From: Pseudomonas quebecensis
GTDB lineage: Bacteria > Pseudomonadota > Gammaproteobacteria > Pseudomonadales > Pseudomonadaceae
Reading direction: 5' to 3'
Length of the DNA stretch: 64,000 nucleotides
Assembly: GCF_026410085.1 (NCBI RefSeq)
Contig: NZ_CP112866.1
Coordinates: 930,001-994,000 of the forward strand
The notes under the pieces were generated by a model that did not search any database, had not been told where the DNA came from, and saw nothing but the letters and a program-made list of their open reading frames with translations. Numbering within the stretch: the first letter of the stretch is position 1; each line of letters starts with the position of its first letter. Position numbers and translations under genes: made by a program. Shown here one piece after another: positions 1-10,924 of this stretch.

Positions 1-1
1 C

Positions 2-1132
2 CAGATCAAGGCTGACTGGCAGAAGCGTCACCAGGCGGTGCTGGAGTCCGGCGGCCTGCAGGTGATCGCGTCCGAACGTCATGAATCGCGCCGTATCGAC
101 AACCAGTTGCGTGGTCGCGCCGGTCGTCAGGGTGACGCCGGTTCCAGCCGCTTCTACCTGTCCCTGGAAGACAGCCTGATGCGCATCTTCGCCTCGGATC
201 GGGTGAAGAACTTCATGAAAGCCTTGGGCATGCAGTCCGGTGAAGCGATCGAGCACCGCATGGTGACCAACGCCATCGAGAAGGCCCAGCGCAAGGTTGA
301 AGGCCGCAACTTCGATATCCGTAAGCAACTGCTCGAGTTCGACGACGTCAACAACGAACAGCGTAAAGTGATCTATCACATGCGTAACACGTTGCTGGCC
401 GCTGACAACATCGGTGAGACCATCGCCGACTTCCGTCAGGACGTGCTCAACGCCACCGTCAGCGCGCACATTCCGCCACAATCGCTGCCTGAGCAGTGGG
501 ATGTGGCCGGCCTGGAAGCCGCGCTGAAGAGCGATTTCGGCGTTGACCTGCCGGTCCAGCAGTGGCTCGACGAAGACGACCACCTGTACGAAGAAACCCT
601 GCGCGAAAAACTGATGGCCGAACTGCTGGCCGCGTACAACGAGAAAGAAGAGCAGGCGAGTGCCGAAGCCCTGCGCACCTTCGAGAAGCAAATCGTACTG
701 CGCGTGCTGGACGACCTGTGGAAAGACCACCTGTCGACCATGGACCACCTGCGTCACGGTATCCACCTGCGTGGCTACGCCCAGAAGAATCCGAAGCAGG
801 AGTACAAGCGCGAGTCGTTCACGCTGTTCTCCGAGTTGCTGGATTCGATCAAGCGCGATTCGATCCGCGTGTTGTCCCACGTCCAGGTGCGTCGCGAAGA
901 CCCGATCGAGGAAGAAGCTCGCCTGCGCCAGGAGGCCGAAGCGCTGGCCGCACGCATGCAGTTCCAGCACGACGAAGCGCCGGGCCTGGATCAGCCGGAA
1001 GCACTGGGCGAAGAGGTCGATGTGGCCTTGGCGCAAACACCGGTTCGCAATGACCAGAAACTGGGCCGCAACGAGCTGTGCTATTGCGGTTCAGGCAAGA
1101 AATTCAAACACTGCCACGGCCAGATCGAATAA
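2..1132 (+). CDS. secA: Preprotein translocase ATPase SecA, C-terminal part
   Basis: SecA is the cytoplasmic ATPase that drives unfolded preproteins through SecYEG. The frame is open from base 2, so the gene begins upstream of the window and about 376 codons are visible. They contain the end of the second helicase domain with motif VI ([11 protein letters not shown], about nt 104-136), the helical scaffold and wing region, and the C-terminal zinc site [13 protein letters not shown] that binds SecB and phospholipid. The length from motif VI to the end fits a full-length SecA tail, so the 3' end is intact. A strong hairpin terminator follows. Confidence 0.97.
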   Translation, partial: QIKADWQKRHQAVLESGGLQVIASERHESRRIDNQLRGRAGRQGDAGSSRFYLSLEDSLMRIFASDRVKNFMKALGMQSGEAIEHRMVTNAIEKAQRKVEGRNFDIRKQLLEFDDVNNEQRKVIYHMRNTLLAADNIGETIADFRQDVLNATVSAHIPPQSLPEQWDVAGLEAALKSDFGVDLPVQQWLDEDDHLYEETLREKLMAELLAAYNEKEEQASAEALRTFEKQIVLRVLDDLWKDHLSTMDHLRHGIHLRGYAQKNPKQEYKRESFTLFSELLDSIKRDSIRVLSHVQVRREDPIEEEARLRQEAEALAARMQFQHDEAPGLDQPEALGEEVDVALAQTPVRNDQKLGRNELCYCGSGKKFKHCHGQIE

Positions 1133-1160
1133 GATTTTCGCCTGACGCTGCAACACCCCG

Positions 1161-1194
1161 CGCCGCGACCGGCCTTTGCCGTCGCGGCGTTTTG
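1161..1194 (+). terminator. Rho-independent terminator after secA
   Basis: GC-rich inverted repeat CGCCGCGACCGGC / GCCGTCGCGGCG with a short loop, followed by TTTT. It separates secA from argJ. Confidence 0.8.
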
Positions 1195-1256
1195 CCATTA
1201 ATTCCCACCGTCGATAGCGACGGCACAGACATCATCTCATTTTAAGGAGCGCATTC

Positions 1257-2474
1257 ATGGCTGTTGGTCTTGGTCCTTTGCCCACATTGCACCCGGTTGC
1301 CGGTTTTGAACTCGGCATCGCTTCGGCCGGTATCAAGCGCCCAGGCCGCAAGGATGTGGTGGTGATGCGCTGTGCCGAAGGCTCGACCGTAGCGGGCGTA
1401 TTCACCCTCAATGCCTTTTGCGCCGCGCCGGTGATCCTGGCCAAGCAACGCGTTGCCGGGCCGATTCGCTACCTGCTGACCAACACCGGCAATGCCAACG
1501 CCGGCACTGGCGAGCCGGGCCTGGTGGCTGCCGCGCGAACCTGCGCCAAACTGGCTCAGCTGGCCGGCGTGGACGCCAGCCAGGTGCTGCCGTACTCCAC
1601 CGGTGTGATCGGCGAGCCACTGCCGGTGGACAAAATCGAAGGCGCCCTGCAGGCCGCGCTGGATGATCTGTCTGTGGATAACTGGGCCGCGGCCGCCACC
1701 GGCATCATGACCACCGATACTCTGCCCAAAGGCGCCAGCCGTCAGTTCGTGCACGACGGCGTGACCGTGACCGTGACCGGCATCAGCAAGGGCGCGGGCA
1801 TGATCCGTCCGAACATGGCGACCATGCTGGGCTACATCGCCACCGACGCCAAGGTGTCGCGCAGCGTGCTGCAGAACCTGATGCTGGACGGCGCCAACAA
1901 GTCGTTCAACCGCATCACCATCGATGGTGACACTTCAACCAACGATTGCTGCATGCTGATCGCCACCGGCCAGGCTGACCTGCCGGAGATCACCGAGGCC
2001 AGCGGCGCTTATTTCGCCGCTCTCAAGCAAGCGGTGTTTGAGGTATGCATGGAGGTGGCCCAAGCCATCGTGCGTGACGGCGAAGGCGCTACCAAGTTCG
2101 TCACCGTGCAAGTCAACGGCGGCGCAAACCACCAGGAATGCCTGGATGTCGGCTACACCGTGGCCCATTCGCCGCTGATCAAGACCGCGCTGTTCGCCTC
2201 GGACCCGAACTGGGGCCGTATCCTGGCCGCTGTCGGGCGTGCCGGAGTACCGGACCTGGACGTGAGCAAGATCGATGTGTTCCTCGGTCAAGTGTGCATT
2301 GCCAGCCGTGGCGCCCGCGCCGAAAGCTACACCGAAGCCCAGGGCTCGGCGGTGATGCAGCAGGAAGAAATTACGATCCGCATCGAGCTGGGTCGCGGCG
2401 ATTGCAGCGAAACCATCTGGACCACCGATTTGTCCCACGAGTACGTGAAGATCAATGCGGAATACCGCACCTGA
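1257..2474 (+). CDS. argJ: Bifunctional glutamate N-acetyltransferase / amino-acid acetyltransferase ArgJ
   Basis: ArgJ moves the acetyl group from N-acetylornithine to glutamate (cyclic arginine pathway) and can also use acetyl-CoA. The 405-aa length is normal. The self-cleavage site is present in [11 protein letters not shown], with nucleophile Thr189, so the precursor should split into alpha and beta chains. The ATG at 1257 has an AAGGAG ribosome site 7 nt upstream. The next gene starts 19 nt after the stop, so the two may share a transcript. Confidence 0.96.
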   Translation: MAVGLGPLPTLHPVAGFELGIASAGIKRPGRKDVVVMRCAEGSTVAGVFTLNAFCAAPVILAKQRVAGPIRYLLTNTGNANAGTGEPGLVAAARTCAKLAQLAGVDASQVLPYSTGVIGEPLPVDKIEGALQAALDDLSVDNWAAAATGIMTTDTLPKGASRQFVHDGVTVTVTGISKGAGMIRPNMATMLGYIATDAKVSRSVLQNLMLDGANKSFNRITIDGDTSTNDCCMLIATGQADLPEITEASGAYFAALKQAVFEVCMEVAQAIVRDGEGATKFVTVQVNGGANHQECLDVGYTVAHSPLIKTALFASDPNWGRILAAVGRAGVPDLDVSKIDVFLGQVCIASRGARAESYTEAQGSAVMQQEEITIRIELGRGDCSETIWTTDLSHEYVKINAEYRT

Positions 2475-2493
2475 TAGCCGGAGGAAACGCACG

Positions 2494-3438
2494 GTGAAAC
2501 GAGTGCATGTAGCAGCAGCGGTGATTCGCGGTGGCGACGGCAGGATCCTGCTGGCGCGCCGCGCCGACACCCAACACCAGGGCGGCCTCTGGGAGTTTCC
2601 CGGGGGCAAGGTGGAGGCCGATGAGTCGGTCGCTGCCGCGTTGTCCCGCGAGTTGCAGGAGGAGCTGGGCATCCAGGTCACCACGGCGCGACCGCTGATC
2701 AACGTGCGGCATGACTACCCGGATAAACAGGTGTTATTGGATGTCTGGGAGGTTTCGGCCTTCACCGGTGAGCCCCACGGCGCCGAAGGGCAACCGTTGC
2801 AATGGGTGGCGCCGCGAGATCTGTCCAACTATGAGTTCCCGGCGGCCAATGCGCCGATTGTGGCTGCCGCGCGCTTGCCGGCCGAGTACCTGATCACGCC
2901 CGGGGACCTGGACGCTGCGCCGCTGTTGCGCGGTCTTCAGAAAGCCATTGCGGGTGGGATCAAACTGGTGCAGTTGCGCGCGCCCAACGGTTACGACCCC
3001 AAATACCGCGACCTGGCGGTGGATGCGGTGGGGCTGTGCGCCGGCAAGGCACACTTGATGCTCAAAGGGCCGTTCGAGTGGCTCGGGGATTTTCCTTCCG
3101 CCGGTTGGCATATGACCTCGGCCCAACTGCGCAAGTACGCCAGCAAGGGCCGTCCGTTGCCGAAGGATCGCTGGTTGGCGGCTTCGTGCCACAGCGCCGA
3201 AGAACTGGCGTTGGCCGAATTGATGGACGTGGATTTTGTCACCCTGTCACCGGTGCAGCCCACGCAGACACATCCCGACGCGCAGCCGTTGGGTTGGGAG
3301 CAGGCGTCGGAGTTGATCCACGGGTTTAACAAGCCGGTATTTTTGCTGGGTGGGGTCGGGCCTGCGGAGCGGGAGCGAGCTTGGGAAACCGGTGCCCAGG
3401 GTGTGGCGGGTATCAGGGCGTTCTGGCCGCAGGTTTGA
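2494..3438 (+). CDS. Nudix hydrolase fused to a ThiE-like domain (MutT-type)
   Basis: A 314-aa protein. Residues 1-130 are a MutT-like Nudix domain with a complete box (G-x5-E-x7-REL-x-EE-x-G, about residues 36-58) for hydrolysing nucleoside diphosphate derivatives such as 8-oxo-dGTP. Residues 135-314 resemble the thiamine-phosphate synthase (ThiE/TenI) TIM barrel, with the glycine-rich phosphate region VFLLGGVGPAE near the end. The start is taken as GTG 2494 because GGAGGAA lies 7 nt upstream and MutT homologues begin here; an in-frame ATG at 2455 lies inside argJ. This fusion is a recognised pseudomonad architecture. The role of the second domain is not established. Confidence 0.9.
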   Translation: MKRVHVAAAVIRGGDGRILLARRADTQHQGGLWEFPGGKVEADESVAAALSRELQEELGIQVTTARPLINVRHDYPDKQVLLDVWEVSAFTGEPHGAEGQPLQWVAPRDLSNYEFPAANAPIVAAARLPAEYLITPGDLDAAPLLRGLQKAIAGGIKLVQLRAPNGYDPKYRDLAVDAVGLCAGKAHLMLKGPFEWLGDFPSAGWHMTSAQLRKYASKGRPLPKDRWLAASCHSAEELALAELMDVDFVTLSPVQPTQTHPDAQPLGWEQASELIHGFNKPVFLLGGVGPAERERAWETGAQGVAGIRAFWPQV

Positions 3439-3450
3439 GGTTGCTCTGGC

Positions 3451-3533
3451 GGGCCTTATCGGGGGCAAGCCCCCTCCCACATTGGAATGTATTCACAGAT
3501 CAAAGGTGGGAGGGGGCTTGCCCCCGATTGGGC
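3451..3533. repeat. REPIN: two inverted REP sequences
   Basis: GGGGGCAAGCCCCCTCCCAC (3461-3480) and its inverted copy GTGGGAGGGGGCTTGCCCCC (3506-3525) face each other across about 25 nt. The same motif recurs at least six more times in this window, always between genes. It sits between two convergent genes and may also end transcription. Confidence 0.9.
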
Positions 3534-3555
3534 CCTCCCAGTCACCGAGTCATGA

Positions 3556-4134
3556 TCAGTGGGGCTTCGCCGCAGCCTGCCATAAAACCTCCGCGACACC
3601 CTGGCGCCTGGCGATCACCCGCGCCGCCACAAACAGCAAATCCGATAGACGATTGATATACGCCAACCCCACACCTTCCAGCGGCTCGACAGCATTCAGG
3701 TGCTGACAGCGTCGCTCGGCACTGCGCGCCAGGCTGCGGCACACATGGGCCTGGGCAATCAGCGCAGAGCCGCCCGGCAGGATGAAATTCTCCAGCGGCC
3801 CGACTTCCTCGTTCCAGCGATCGATGGCCGCTTCCAGGCGATCCACTTCCGCCGCATTCAGCGCCTTGTACACCGGCATCGCCAACTCGCCACCCAGGTC
3901 GAACAGTCGGTGCTGGCACGGCGCGAGCACTTCGATCACATCATTGAGCGCCGGGTGCTGCCCACTCTGTTCTTCAAGGCCAGCCAGCAGTAAGCCAAGT
4001 TGACTGTTCAGCGCGTCGACCTCGCCAATGGCTTCCACGCGAGGGTGGTCCTTGGGCACGCGGCGGCCGTCGCCCAGGCCGGTTTCGCCTGTGTCGCCGG
4101 TACGGGTGTAGATTTTCGACAGGCGAAAGCCCAT
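3556..4134 (-). CDS. ATP:cob(I)alamin adenosyltransferase, PduO type
   Basis: This enzyme transfers the adenosyl group of ATP to cob(I)alamin/cob(I)yrinate to make coenzyme B12 forms. The 192-aa length fits the single-domain PduO type. The N-terminal ATP-binding motif KIYTRTGDTGETGLGDG and the C-terminal motif RSLARSAERRCQHL are present. Its ATG lies 2 nt after the stop of the histidine kinase gene, so the two are probably co-transcribed, although no functional link is obvious. Confidence 0.93.
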   Translation of the reverse strand: MGFRLSKIYTRTGDTGETGLGDGRRVPKDHPRVEAIGEVDALNSQLGLLLAGLEEQSGQHPALNDVIEVLAPCQHRLFDLGGELAMPVYKALNAAEVDRLEAAIDRWNEEVGPLENFILPGGSALIAQAHVCRSLARSAERRCQHLNAVEPLEGVGLAYINRLSDLLFVAARVIARRQGVAEVLWQAAAKPH

Positions 4135-4136
4135 GG

Positions 4137-6173
4137 TCAGTGCTCCAGTTGGGTCAGTTCGTGGGCCGGCAATTGGCTGCCGGCCAAGGGGAGGCGCAGG
4201 GTAAAGCAGGTGCCTTGGCCAAGGGTGGAATGCACTTCCATCTGGCCTTTGTGATTGTTGGTGATGATGAAGTACGACACCGACAAGCCGAGTCCGGTGC
4301 CCTGGCCGATTTCCTTGGTAGTGAAGAACGGCTCGAAGGTACGTTTGCGCACGCTTTCGCTCATGCCAATGCCGTTGTCCTCCACCTGGATTTCGGCCCA
4401 GGGCGGATTCAGGCGAGTGCGCAGGATAATGCGCCCAGGCTCGCGATCGTCTTCACGCAAGTGGATGGCTTGCGCCGCATTCTTCAGCAGGTTGAGCAGC
4501 ACCTGTTCCAGTTCGTTCGCGGTGCCGGGCACCGGGCCCAGTTGCGGGTCGAACTGGCGGATGATTGCCTGGCCTTTGAAGTCAAAGCCGATGGCCAGGT
4601 CGAAGTCGTTGCCGGCGATTTCCACCGCTTGATCGATCAGTGCCGGTAAGTCGCAAGGCGCCATCTGCCGGTTGCTGCGCCGGCTGAAGCTGAGCATATG
4701 GGTAACGATCTTCGCCGCCCGCGCCCCGGCTTGCTGGATGCCATCGAGCAATTGCGGCACTTCGCGGCTTTGCAGGTAACGGTTGACCATGGCCAGTTCG
4801 ATGCCTGCCTGTTCGGCGTGTTCCAGGTTCTTGGGCAAGTCGGGAGACAGACGGCGCCGGATGTTCTGCACGTTATGCAGGATCGCCCCCAGGGGGTTGT
4901 TGATCTCGTGGGCCATACCGGCGGCAAGCCCGCCGACGGAAAGCATTTTTTCCGACTGCACCATCATCTCTTCAAGGGACAGGCGCTGGGTGATGTCATC
5001 GATACGGATCACCACGCCACGTCCGGCGCCGCCGCTCAGTGGATAGAACGTCAGGGCGTAATGCTTGGGCTCGTCGTCCTTGATCCAGGTCACCCGCTCG
5101 ATGCGCTCCACGGTGTGTTGCTCCACCGTGGCCTTGATCTGCGGCAGGTATGGTTTGAGCGGTTGGAAGGCCAGGTAGATCGGCTGGTTCAAGGCTTCAT
5201 CCAGGCGCGTACCGGAAAGCGCGCTGGCTTCCTGGTTCCACTGGGTGACGTAGAGCTGTTCGTCCAGGGCAATCAATGCCGAGGGCATCGAGTCGATGAT
5301 GCTGTTGAGGTAGTTCTGGAACCCGGTGAGCTTTTTCTCGATCTTGCTGCGCACCTGGACTTCCAGTTCCAGTTTGCGGTTGGTATGGCGCGTCTCTTCG
5401 GCCAGGCCCTGGGCCTGGTCATAGGCGGCCTGGGAGTCGTCACGTGCGCGCTTGAGTTGCTGTTCGCGCGCTTCGATGCGCGAGAGCATGGTGTTGAACG
5501 CTTCGGCCAGGCTGCCGATTTCATCGCGATTGCCACGGCCGGCGCGCAGGGCGTAATTCTCTTCCCGAGTCACTTGTCGCGACAGTTCTTCCAGCTCGTG
5601 GATCGGTTTAGTGATCAGGCGTTTGATCTGCCTGGCGATCACCAGCCACAGCAGCACACTGAAAATCAGGATGCCCAGGCTGGCCGTCAGCGTGCCGGTA
5701 TAAAACGCTACCGGCAGTTCGCTGCTGGCCACTAGCAGCAGATGCCCGGAGGGCTGCCCCGGACGGGGCAAGGTGATCACCTGGTTGCTGCGAAACTCGG
5801 TAACGCGCCAGGCTTCAATATGCCGGTAGTTGTCCGGCAGGTGCAGGCGATCACCGTGCTGCATCTGCGCCAGGCGGTTGCCTTCACTGTCGTACAGGGC
5901 GGCGGCGCGCAAAGGCGAATAACTGGTCAGTTCATTGAGCAAGGCATCGGCCTTGGCGGGAGAGTCCAGTGCCTCGGCGGCCAGCGCCGGGTTGGACACC
6001 AGTCGCCCGATGGCCTGCAGTGCCTGAGGCGCCATGCTTTCCTGGGAGATCCAGTAAGCGGCGCTGATAAAGGTCAGGTTGGCCACCAGCAGGACGGTGG
6101 TCAGCAGCACCAGCAGGGCCGCCAGCAGTTTCTGCCCGACCGGTAGGTTTTCTAGACGCTGGCGCAGCGGCAT
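4137..6173 (-). CDS. Membrane sensor histidine kinase (HAMP-PAS-HisKA-HATPase)
   Basis: A 678-aa orphan sensor kinase. TM1 is at about residues 16-40, a periplasmic domain of about 115 residues follows, and TM2 is at about 158-181. Then come HAMP, a coiled coil (about 235-285), PAS (about 288-400), HisKA with phospho-acceptor His422 in MAHEINNPLGAIL, and an ATPase domain with DNGIGM and GTGLGLSVS. No response-regulator gene is adjacent. It lies between a ketopantoate-reductase-like gene (46 nt upstream) and the adenosyltransferase gene (2 nt downstream). The signal is unknown. The start codon has only a weak ribosome site. Confidence 0.93.
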   Translation of the reverse strand: MPLRQRLENLPVGQKLLAALLVLLTTVLLVANLTFISAAYWISQESMAPQALQAIGRLVSNPALAAEALDSPAKADALLNELTSYSPLRAAALYDSEGNRLAQMQHGDRLHLPDNYRHIEAWRVTEFRSNQVITLPRPGQPSGHLLLVASSELPVAFYTGTLTASLGILIFSVLLWLVIARQIKRLITKPIHELEELSRQVTREENYALRAGRGNRDEIGSLAEAFNTMLSRIEAREQQLKRARDDSQAAYDQAQGLAEETRHTNRKLELEVQVRSKIEKKLTGFQNYLNSIIDSMPSALIALDEQLYVTQWNQEASALSGTRLDEALNQPIYLAFQPLKPYLPQIKATVEQHTVERIERVTWIKDDEPKHYALTFYPLSGGAGRGVVIRIDDITQRLSLEEMMVQSEKMLSVGGLAAGMAHEINNPLGAILHNVQNIRRRLSPDLPKNLEHAEQAGIELAMVNRYLQSREVPQLLDGIQQAGARAAKIVTHMLSFSRRSNRQMAPCDLPALIDQAVEIAGNDFDLAIGFDFKGQAIIRQFDPQLGPVPGTANELEQVLLNLLKNAAQAIHLREDDREPGRIILRTRLNPPWAEIQVEDNGIGMSESVRKRTFEPFFTTKEIGQGTGLGLSVSYFIITNNHKGQMEVHSTLGQGTCFTLRLPLAGSQLPAHELTQLEH

Positions 6174-6219
6174 CAGGGTTTTCCCAGGAGAGAGACAGGC
6201 GGGCAGGGTAGCGCGTGGT

Positions 6220-7242
<1,023 letters not shown>

Positions 7243-7260
7243 TTATATTGGAGAAATCAC

Positions 7261-7746
7261 ATGCCTTCGTTCGACGTGGTATCTGAACTGGACAAACACG
7301 AAGTCACCAACGCCGTCGAGAACGCCGTCAAGGAACTGGACCGTCGCTATGACCTGAAAGGCAAGGGCAGCTTCGAATTCAAGGAAAAGGAACTGACCGT
7401 CAACCTGACCGCTGAAGCCGATTTCCAGCTGGAAGCGATGATCGAGATCCTCAAGCTGTCACTCGTCAAGCGCAAGATCGACGCGCAATGCCTGGAAATC
7501 AAGGACGCGTACGCCTCCGGCAAGCTGATGAAGCAGGAAGTTATCCTCAAAGAGGGGATCGACAAAGAGCTGGCGAAGAAAATCGTCGCGCATATCAAGG
7601 ACGCCAAGCTCAAAGTCCAGGCCGCCATCCAGGGCGAGCAGGTACGTGTCACTGGTAAGAAGCGTGACGACCTGCAAGAGGCCATCGCGGCCCTGCGCGC
7701 TAAGTCTTTCGATATGCCGCTGCAGTTCAATAACTTCCGCGACTGA
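7261..7746 (+). CDS. YajQ-family nucleotide-binding protein
   Basis: A 161-aa small cytoplasmic protein of the UPF0234/YajQ family, with the typical start [20 protein letters not shown] and two ferredoxin-like halves. Family members in Pseudomonas and Xanthomonas bind cyclic di-GMP and act with transcription factors. A GGAG ribosome site precedes the ATG. It is divergent from the panE-like gene. Confidence 0.93.
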   Translation: MPSFDVVSELDKHEVTNAVENAVKELDRRYDLKGKGSFEFKEKELTVNLTAEADFQLEAMIEILKLSLVKRKIDAQCLEIKDAYASGKLMKQEVILKEGIDKELAKKIVAHIKDAKLKVQAAIQGEQVRVTGKKRDDLQEAIAALRAKSFDMPLQFNNFRD

Positions 7747-7866
7747 TCGCCCCAGGGAACCCGAGGGCGTTTTTGACGTCCCACGCCCCAACAATTGCGC
7801 CTACTCTTGAGCCCTACGGGGCTCAATTGCTTTAAGCGCCGACCGTCCATACACAGGAGAAAAGAA

Positions 7867-8709
7867 ATGGACTTGAACGCTGAAGTGGATCACTTGATCA
7901 AGACCTCCCAGTCCTGGATCCCGATGATCATGGAATACGGCAGCCGGGTTTTGCTCGCCGTCATCACCCTGGCCATCGGCTGGTGGCTGATCAACAAGTT
8001 GACCCATCGTGTGGGCCGTCTGCTGGCGATACGCAACGCAGACCTGGCGTTGCAGCATTTCATCACCAGCCTGGCGAACATCATCCTCAAGATCATGCTG
8101 GCGATCAGTGTGGCGTCGATGATCGGCGTCGAAACCACATCGTTCGTGGCTGCGATCGCGGGCGCAGGCCTGGCCATCGGCCTGGCGTTGCAAGGCAGCC
8201 TGGCGAACTTTGCCGGTGGGGTGCTGATTCTGCTGTTCCGCCCGTTCCGTATCGGCGACTGGATCGAAGCCCAGGGCACCTCGGGCACCGTCGACAGCAT
8301 TCAGATTTTCCACACGGTGCTGCGTACGGGCGACAACAAGACCGTCATTGTGCCGAACGGCATCCTGTCCAACGGCATCATCACCAATACCAACCGTCAG
8401 CCAACCCGCAAGGTGGTGTTCGACGTCGGTGTGGACTATGAAGCCGACCTGCAGAAAGCCCGCGACGTGCTGCTGGAGCTGGCCAAGGACCCACGTGTAC
8501 TGGAAGATCCCGCCGCCGTGGCCGTGGTTTCGACCTTGGGCGATAGCTCGATCACCGTTTCGCTGCGCTGCTGGACCAAGACGGCGGATTATTGGGACGT
8601 GATGTTTATGCTCAATGAATTCGCACGTGACCGTTTGAAAGCGGCGGGGATTGATATTCCATTTCCGCAGCGGGTTATTCGTGTGATGCAGGAAGCAGCG
8701 CCGAAGTAA
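7867..8709 (+). CDS. Small-conductance mechanosensitive channel, MscS family
   Basis: A 280-aa inner-membrane channel that opens under membrane tension. The size and pattern match E. coli MscS: three N-terminal TM helices, a pore helix rich in Gly/Ala (GAGLAIGLALQGSLANFAGG), then a cytoplasmic beta domain (FRPFRIGDWIEAQGTSGTV) and the motif VIVPNG. ATG 7867 is chosen because AGGAG lies 8 nt upstream; the frame is open further 5' without support. Confidence 0.94.
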   Translation: MDLNAEVDHLIKTSQSWIPMIMEYGSRVLLAVITLAIGWWLINKLTHRVGRLLAIRNADLALQHFITSLANIILKIMLAISVASMIGVETTSFVAAIAGAGLAIGLALQGSLANFAGGVLILLFRPFRIGDWIEAQGTSGTVDSIQIFHTVLRTGDNKTVIVPNGILSNGIITNTNRQPTRKVVFDVGVDYEADLQKARDVLLELAKDPRVLEDPAAVAVVSTLGDSSITVSLRCWTKTADYWDVMFMLNEFARDRLKAAGIDIPFPQRVIRVMQEAAPK

Positions 8710-8818
8710 TAAAAGAGCCAACGTTTAACTTGGCCATTCGGTCAGGTTAAACGTGTCACCTTAATCTCGTTAGTTAGCTTGCTAGTTATTTTCTGAAGTA
8801 ATAATTTTGCAATAAAAA

Positions 8819-8858
8819 AGCCGGCCCTCTGGAAACAGAAGGCCGGCTTTCTATTTTA
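8819..8858. terminator. Bidirectional terminator between mscS-like gene and porin
   Basis: Stem GCCGGCC..TCTG / CAGA..GGCCGGC with an A-run on the left and a T-rich run on the right. It can end transcripts from both convergent genes. Confidence 0.85.
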
Positions 8859-8898
8859 AGGCCGAGGCCTTAAGTCATCGTTGTAATTTAACCGACAA

Positions 8899-10179
8899 TT
8901 ACAAGATGTTCAGCGGGTAGTTCGCGATCAGACGCAGCTCGTCGATCGAAGGCGAACCGTAGTAGACGCCATCGCCGGAGCGATAAGTTGCTTGACGCAG
9001 ACGCAAGCTGAGGTTTTTAGCCGGGCCGCTCTGGACGACGTACTTGGCTTCGATGTCGCGTTCCCACTCTTTGCCGTTCGAGGTCGTGGCGGTGTTGGCG
9101 CCGCTGCCGGTCACGTAGCGAGTCATGAAGCTCAGGCCAGGAATGCCGAAGGTGGCCATGTTGATGTCGTAACGTGCCTGGTAGGACTTCTCGCCTTCGG
9201 CGTTGAAGTCGGAGCGGGCCACGGAGTTGGCCAGGAAGACCGAGCCGCCGCCGTCTACACCATAGCCGTAGTCGCCGTCGCCGGTGACCTTCTGGGCCGC
9301 CAGAGTGAAGGTGTGAGCGCCGATGGTGTACGCACCCTGCAAGCTGAATGCGCGGTTATCGAGCTTGGTTACACCATCTTTCTCGGCACGCTGAAGGCCT
9401 GCGCCGTCGCTCTTGGTGTCGTAGATGTTGAAGTCCAGCGCGAAGGACTGGTCATCGCTCAGGGCATGGGTCCAGTTCAGGTTGCTGTAGTACTTGCGGA
9501 AGTAGTCTTCAGTCTTCGCGTAGTACAGGCTGCCGGTGACCTCTGGAGTGAACGAGTAGACACCGCCGACAAAGTCGGTCTTGGTCAGGCCCAGGCTGTC
9601 ATGGTAGGTCTGGTTCTGCGCGACGCTGGAAGTGAAGTGACCGCCTTCCAGTTTCAGGCCCTTGATCTCGTTGCTGGTGATCGAGATGCCCTGTGGCAGC
9701 TCAGGCAGCAGACGGCTGTCGTCGGAAGCGAACACCGGCGCGGTGGTGTATTGGTCACCGACTTTGAGGACGGTATTGGAGATACGGAATTTAACAGCGC
9801 CGCCGCCTTTGGAGTAGTCATCCTGCGAGCGGCCATCGGAGCCGGTCGGGAACAGGCCGGTACCCGCGCGACCTTTACCGCTGTCGAGCTTGAGGCCCAT
9901 CAGGCCGATCACGTCAACACCTACGCCGATGGTGCCTTGGGTGAAGCCCGACTCGTACAGTGCGTTGAAGCCCAGGCCGGTTTCTTCGGCGCGGCTCTTG
10001 GAGCCAGGGCCCGACGGGTTATTACGGAAGTCGCGGCTGAAGTACAGGGCGCGAGTATTGATGCTGAAAGTGCTGTCTTCAACAAAGCCCTTGGAATCGT
10101 CCTGGGCGGACGCCATTGCGAACTGCGAGGTACCGGCTGAAACAGCCAGTGCGATCATGCTCCACTTCATCACGCGCAT
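8899..10179 (-). CDS. OprD-family outer-membrane porin
   Basis: A 426-aa outer-membrane channel for small substrates such as amino acids or carboxylates. The signal peptide is about residues 1-25 (cut near AMASA). The mature part is rich in alternating aromatic/glycine beta strands typical of the 18-strand OprD barrel. A strong ribosome site (AAAGGAG) precedes the ATG. The substrate cannot be told from sequence. A long upstream region (745 nt) points to its own regulated promoter. Confidence 0.92.
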   Translation of the reverse strand: MRVMKWSMIALAVSAGTSQFAMASAQDDSKGFVEDSTFSINTRALYFSRDFRNNPSGPGSKSRAEETGLGFNALYESGFTQGTIGVGVDVIGLMGLKLDSGKGRAGTGLFPTGSDGRSQDDYSKGGGAVKFRISNTVLKVGDQYTTAPVFASDDSRLLPELPQGISITSNEIKGLKLEGGHFTSSVAQNQTYHDSLGLTKTDFVGGVYSFTPEVTGSLYYAKTEDYFRKYYSNLNWTHALSDDQSFALDFNIYDTKSDGAGLQRAEKDGVTKLDNRAFSLQGAYTIGAHTFTLAAQKVTGDGDYGYGVDGGGSVFLANSVARSDFNAEGEKSYQARYDINMATFGIPGLSFMTRYVTGSGANTATTSNGKEWERDIEAKYVVQSGPAKNLSLRLRQATYRSGDGVYYGSPSIDELRLIANYPLNIL

Positions 10180-10924
10180 CGTGATTTGCTCCTTTGGTTT
10201 TCGGAAGAGTACTGCCGTCCCACCTGTATTTTTATCTGGGCGGCTCTTTCTTTTTTGTGTCGGCGCAAAGTTATATCACGCGGACTCTATTGACGATACT
10301 TACCCATCTTTCCTTTCAGCTTCTTTACGAGGCTGTCGTAAATTGCTAGCTCCATGTCGCAAATTCACAGTCCGGAATGTAACCGGACTGACAACTTCAA
10401 TACTGTTTCAAAACCTCTTTGAAGGATTGAATGCTTTCCTGCCGTGCATTGAACCGCCGTTGTTTTTATCGCGAAACACCTGCTTCCGAACGGGTGCCGT
10501 TGCCGACGATGTGGGTGTGAATGCAACAAGCGTGCTCAAAGCGGTAACCGAATGTCATTTTTTCGTGAAAAAAGTTCCGTTCCTGTAAAAACCGCATAAG
10601 CACGGGCTTTTTACGCCCTTTTGTTTGGCCTTGACGGCCGCGTGCTCTGCCTGGTTGGGGTGAGCGCAAAACGCCTGGCCGGATAAAACGTTACCGGTTC
10701 ACCCCGAAAGTGAGTAATTGGCGGATCCCTTTGAAGCATGAGTGGGTCATTTTGGTGCATCCCGGTGAGGCCCATTCCAGCGTAGCTCAAATATTGGTCT
10801 GCATCGAAAGGGTGCGGATTTTCGCTTCGATGCCTCACAGGCTGATCCGCAATGGTCGTGAAGCGACAGGCATTCAAAGGTATGCTGGGGCCCTGAATCT
10901 GACTTGCCCAATGGAGTGCCCGCG
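10180..10924. other. Long intergenic region between divergent porin and HIT genes
   Basis: This 745-nt stretch holds no convincing gene. It contains the porin 5' region and a perfect 8-bp inverted repeat with a 7-nt spacer at 10368-10390 (arms CAGTCCGG and CCGGACTG), which could be an operator or RNA hairpin. Short open frames here lack ribosome sites and family features. Confidence 0.6.
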
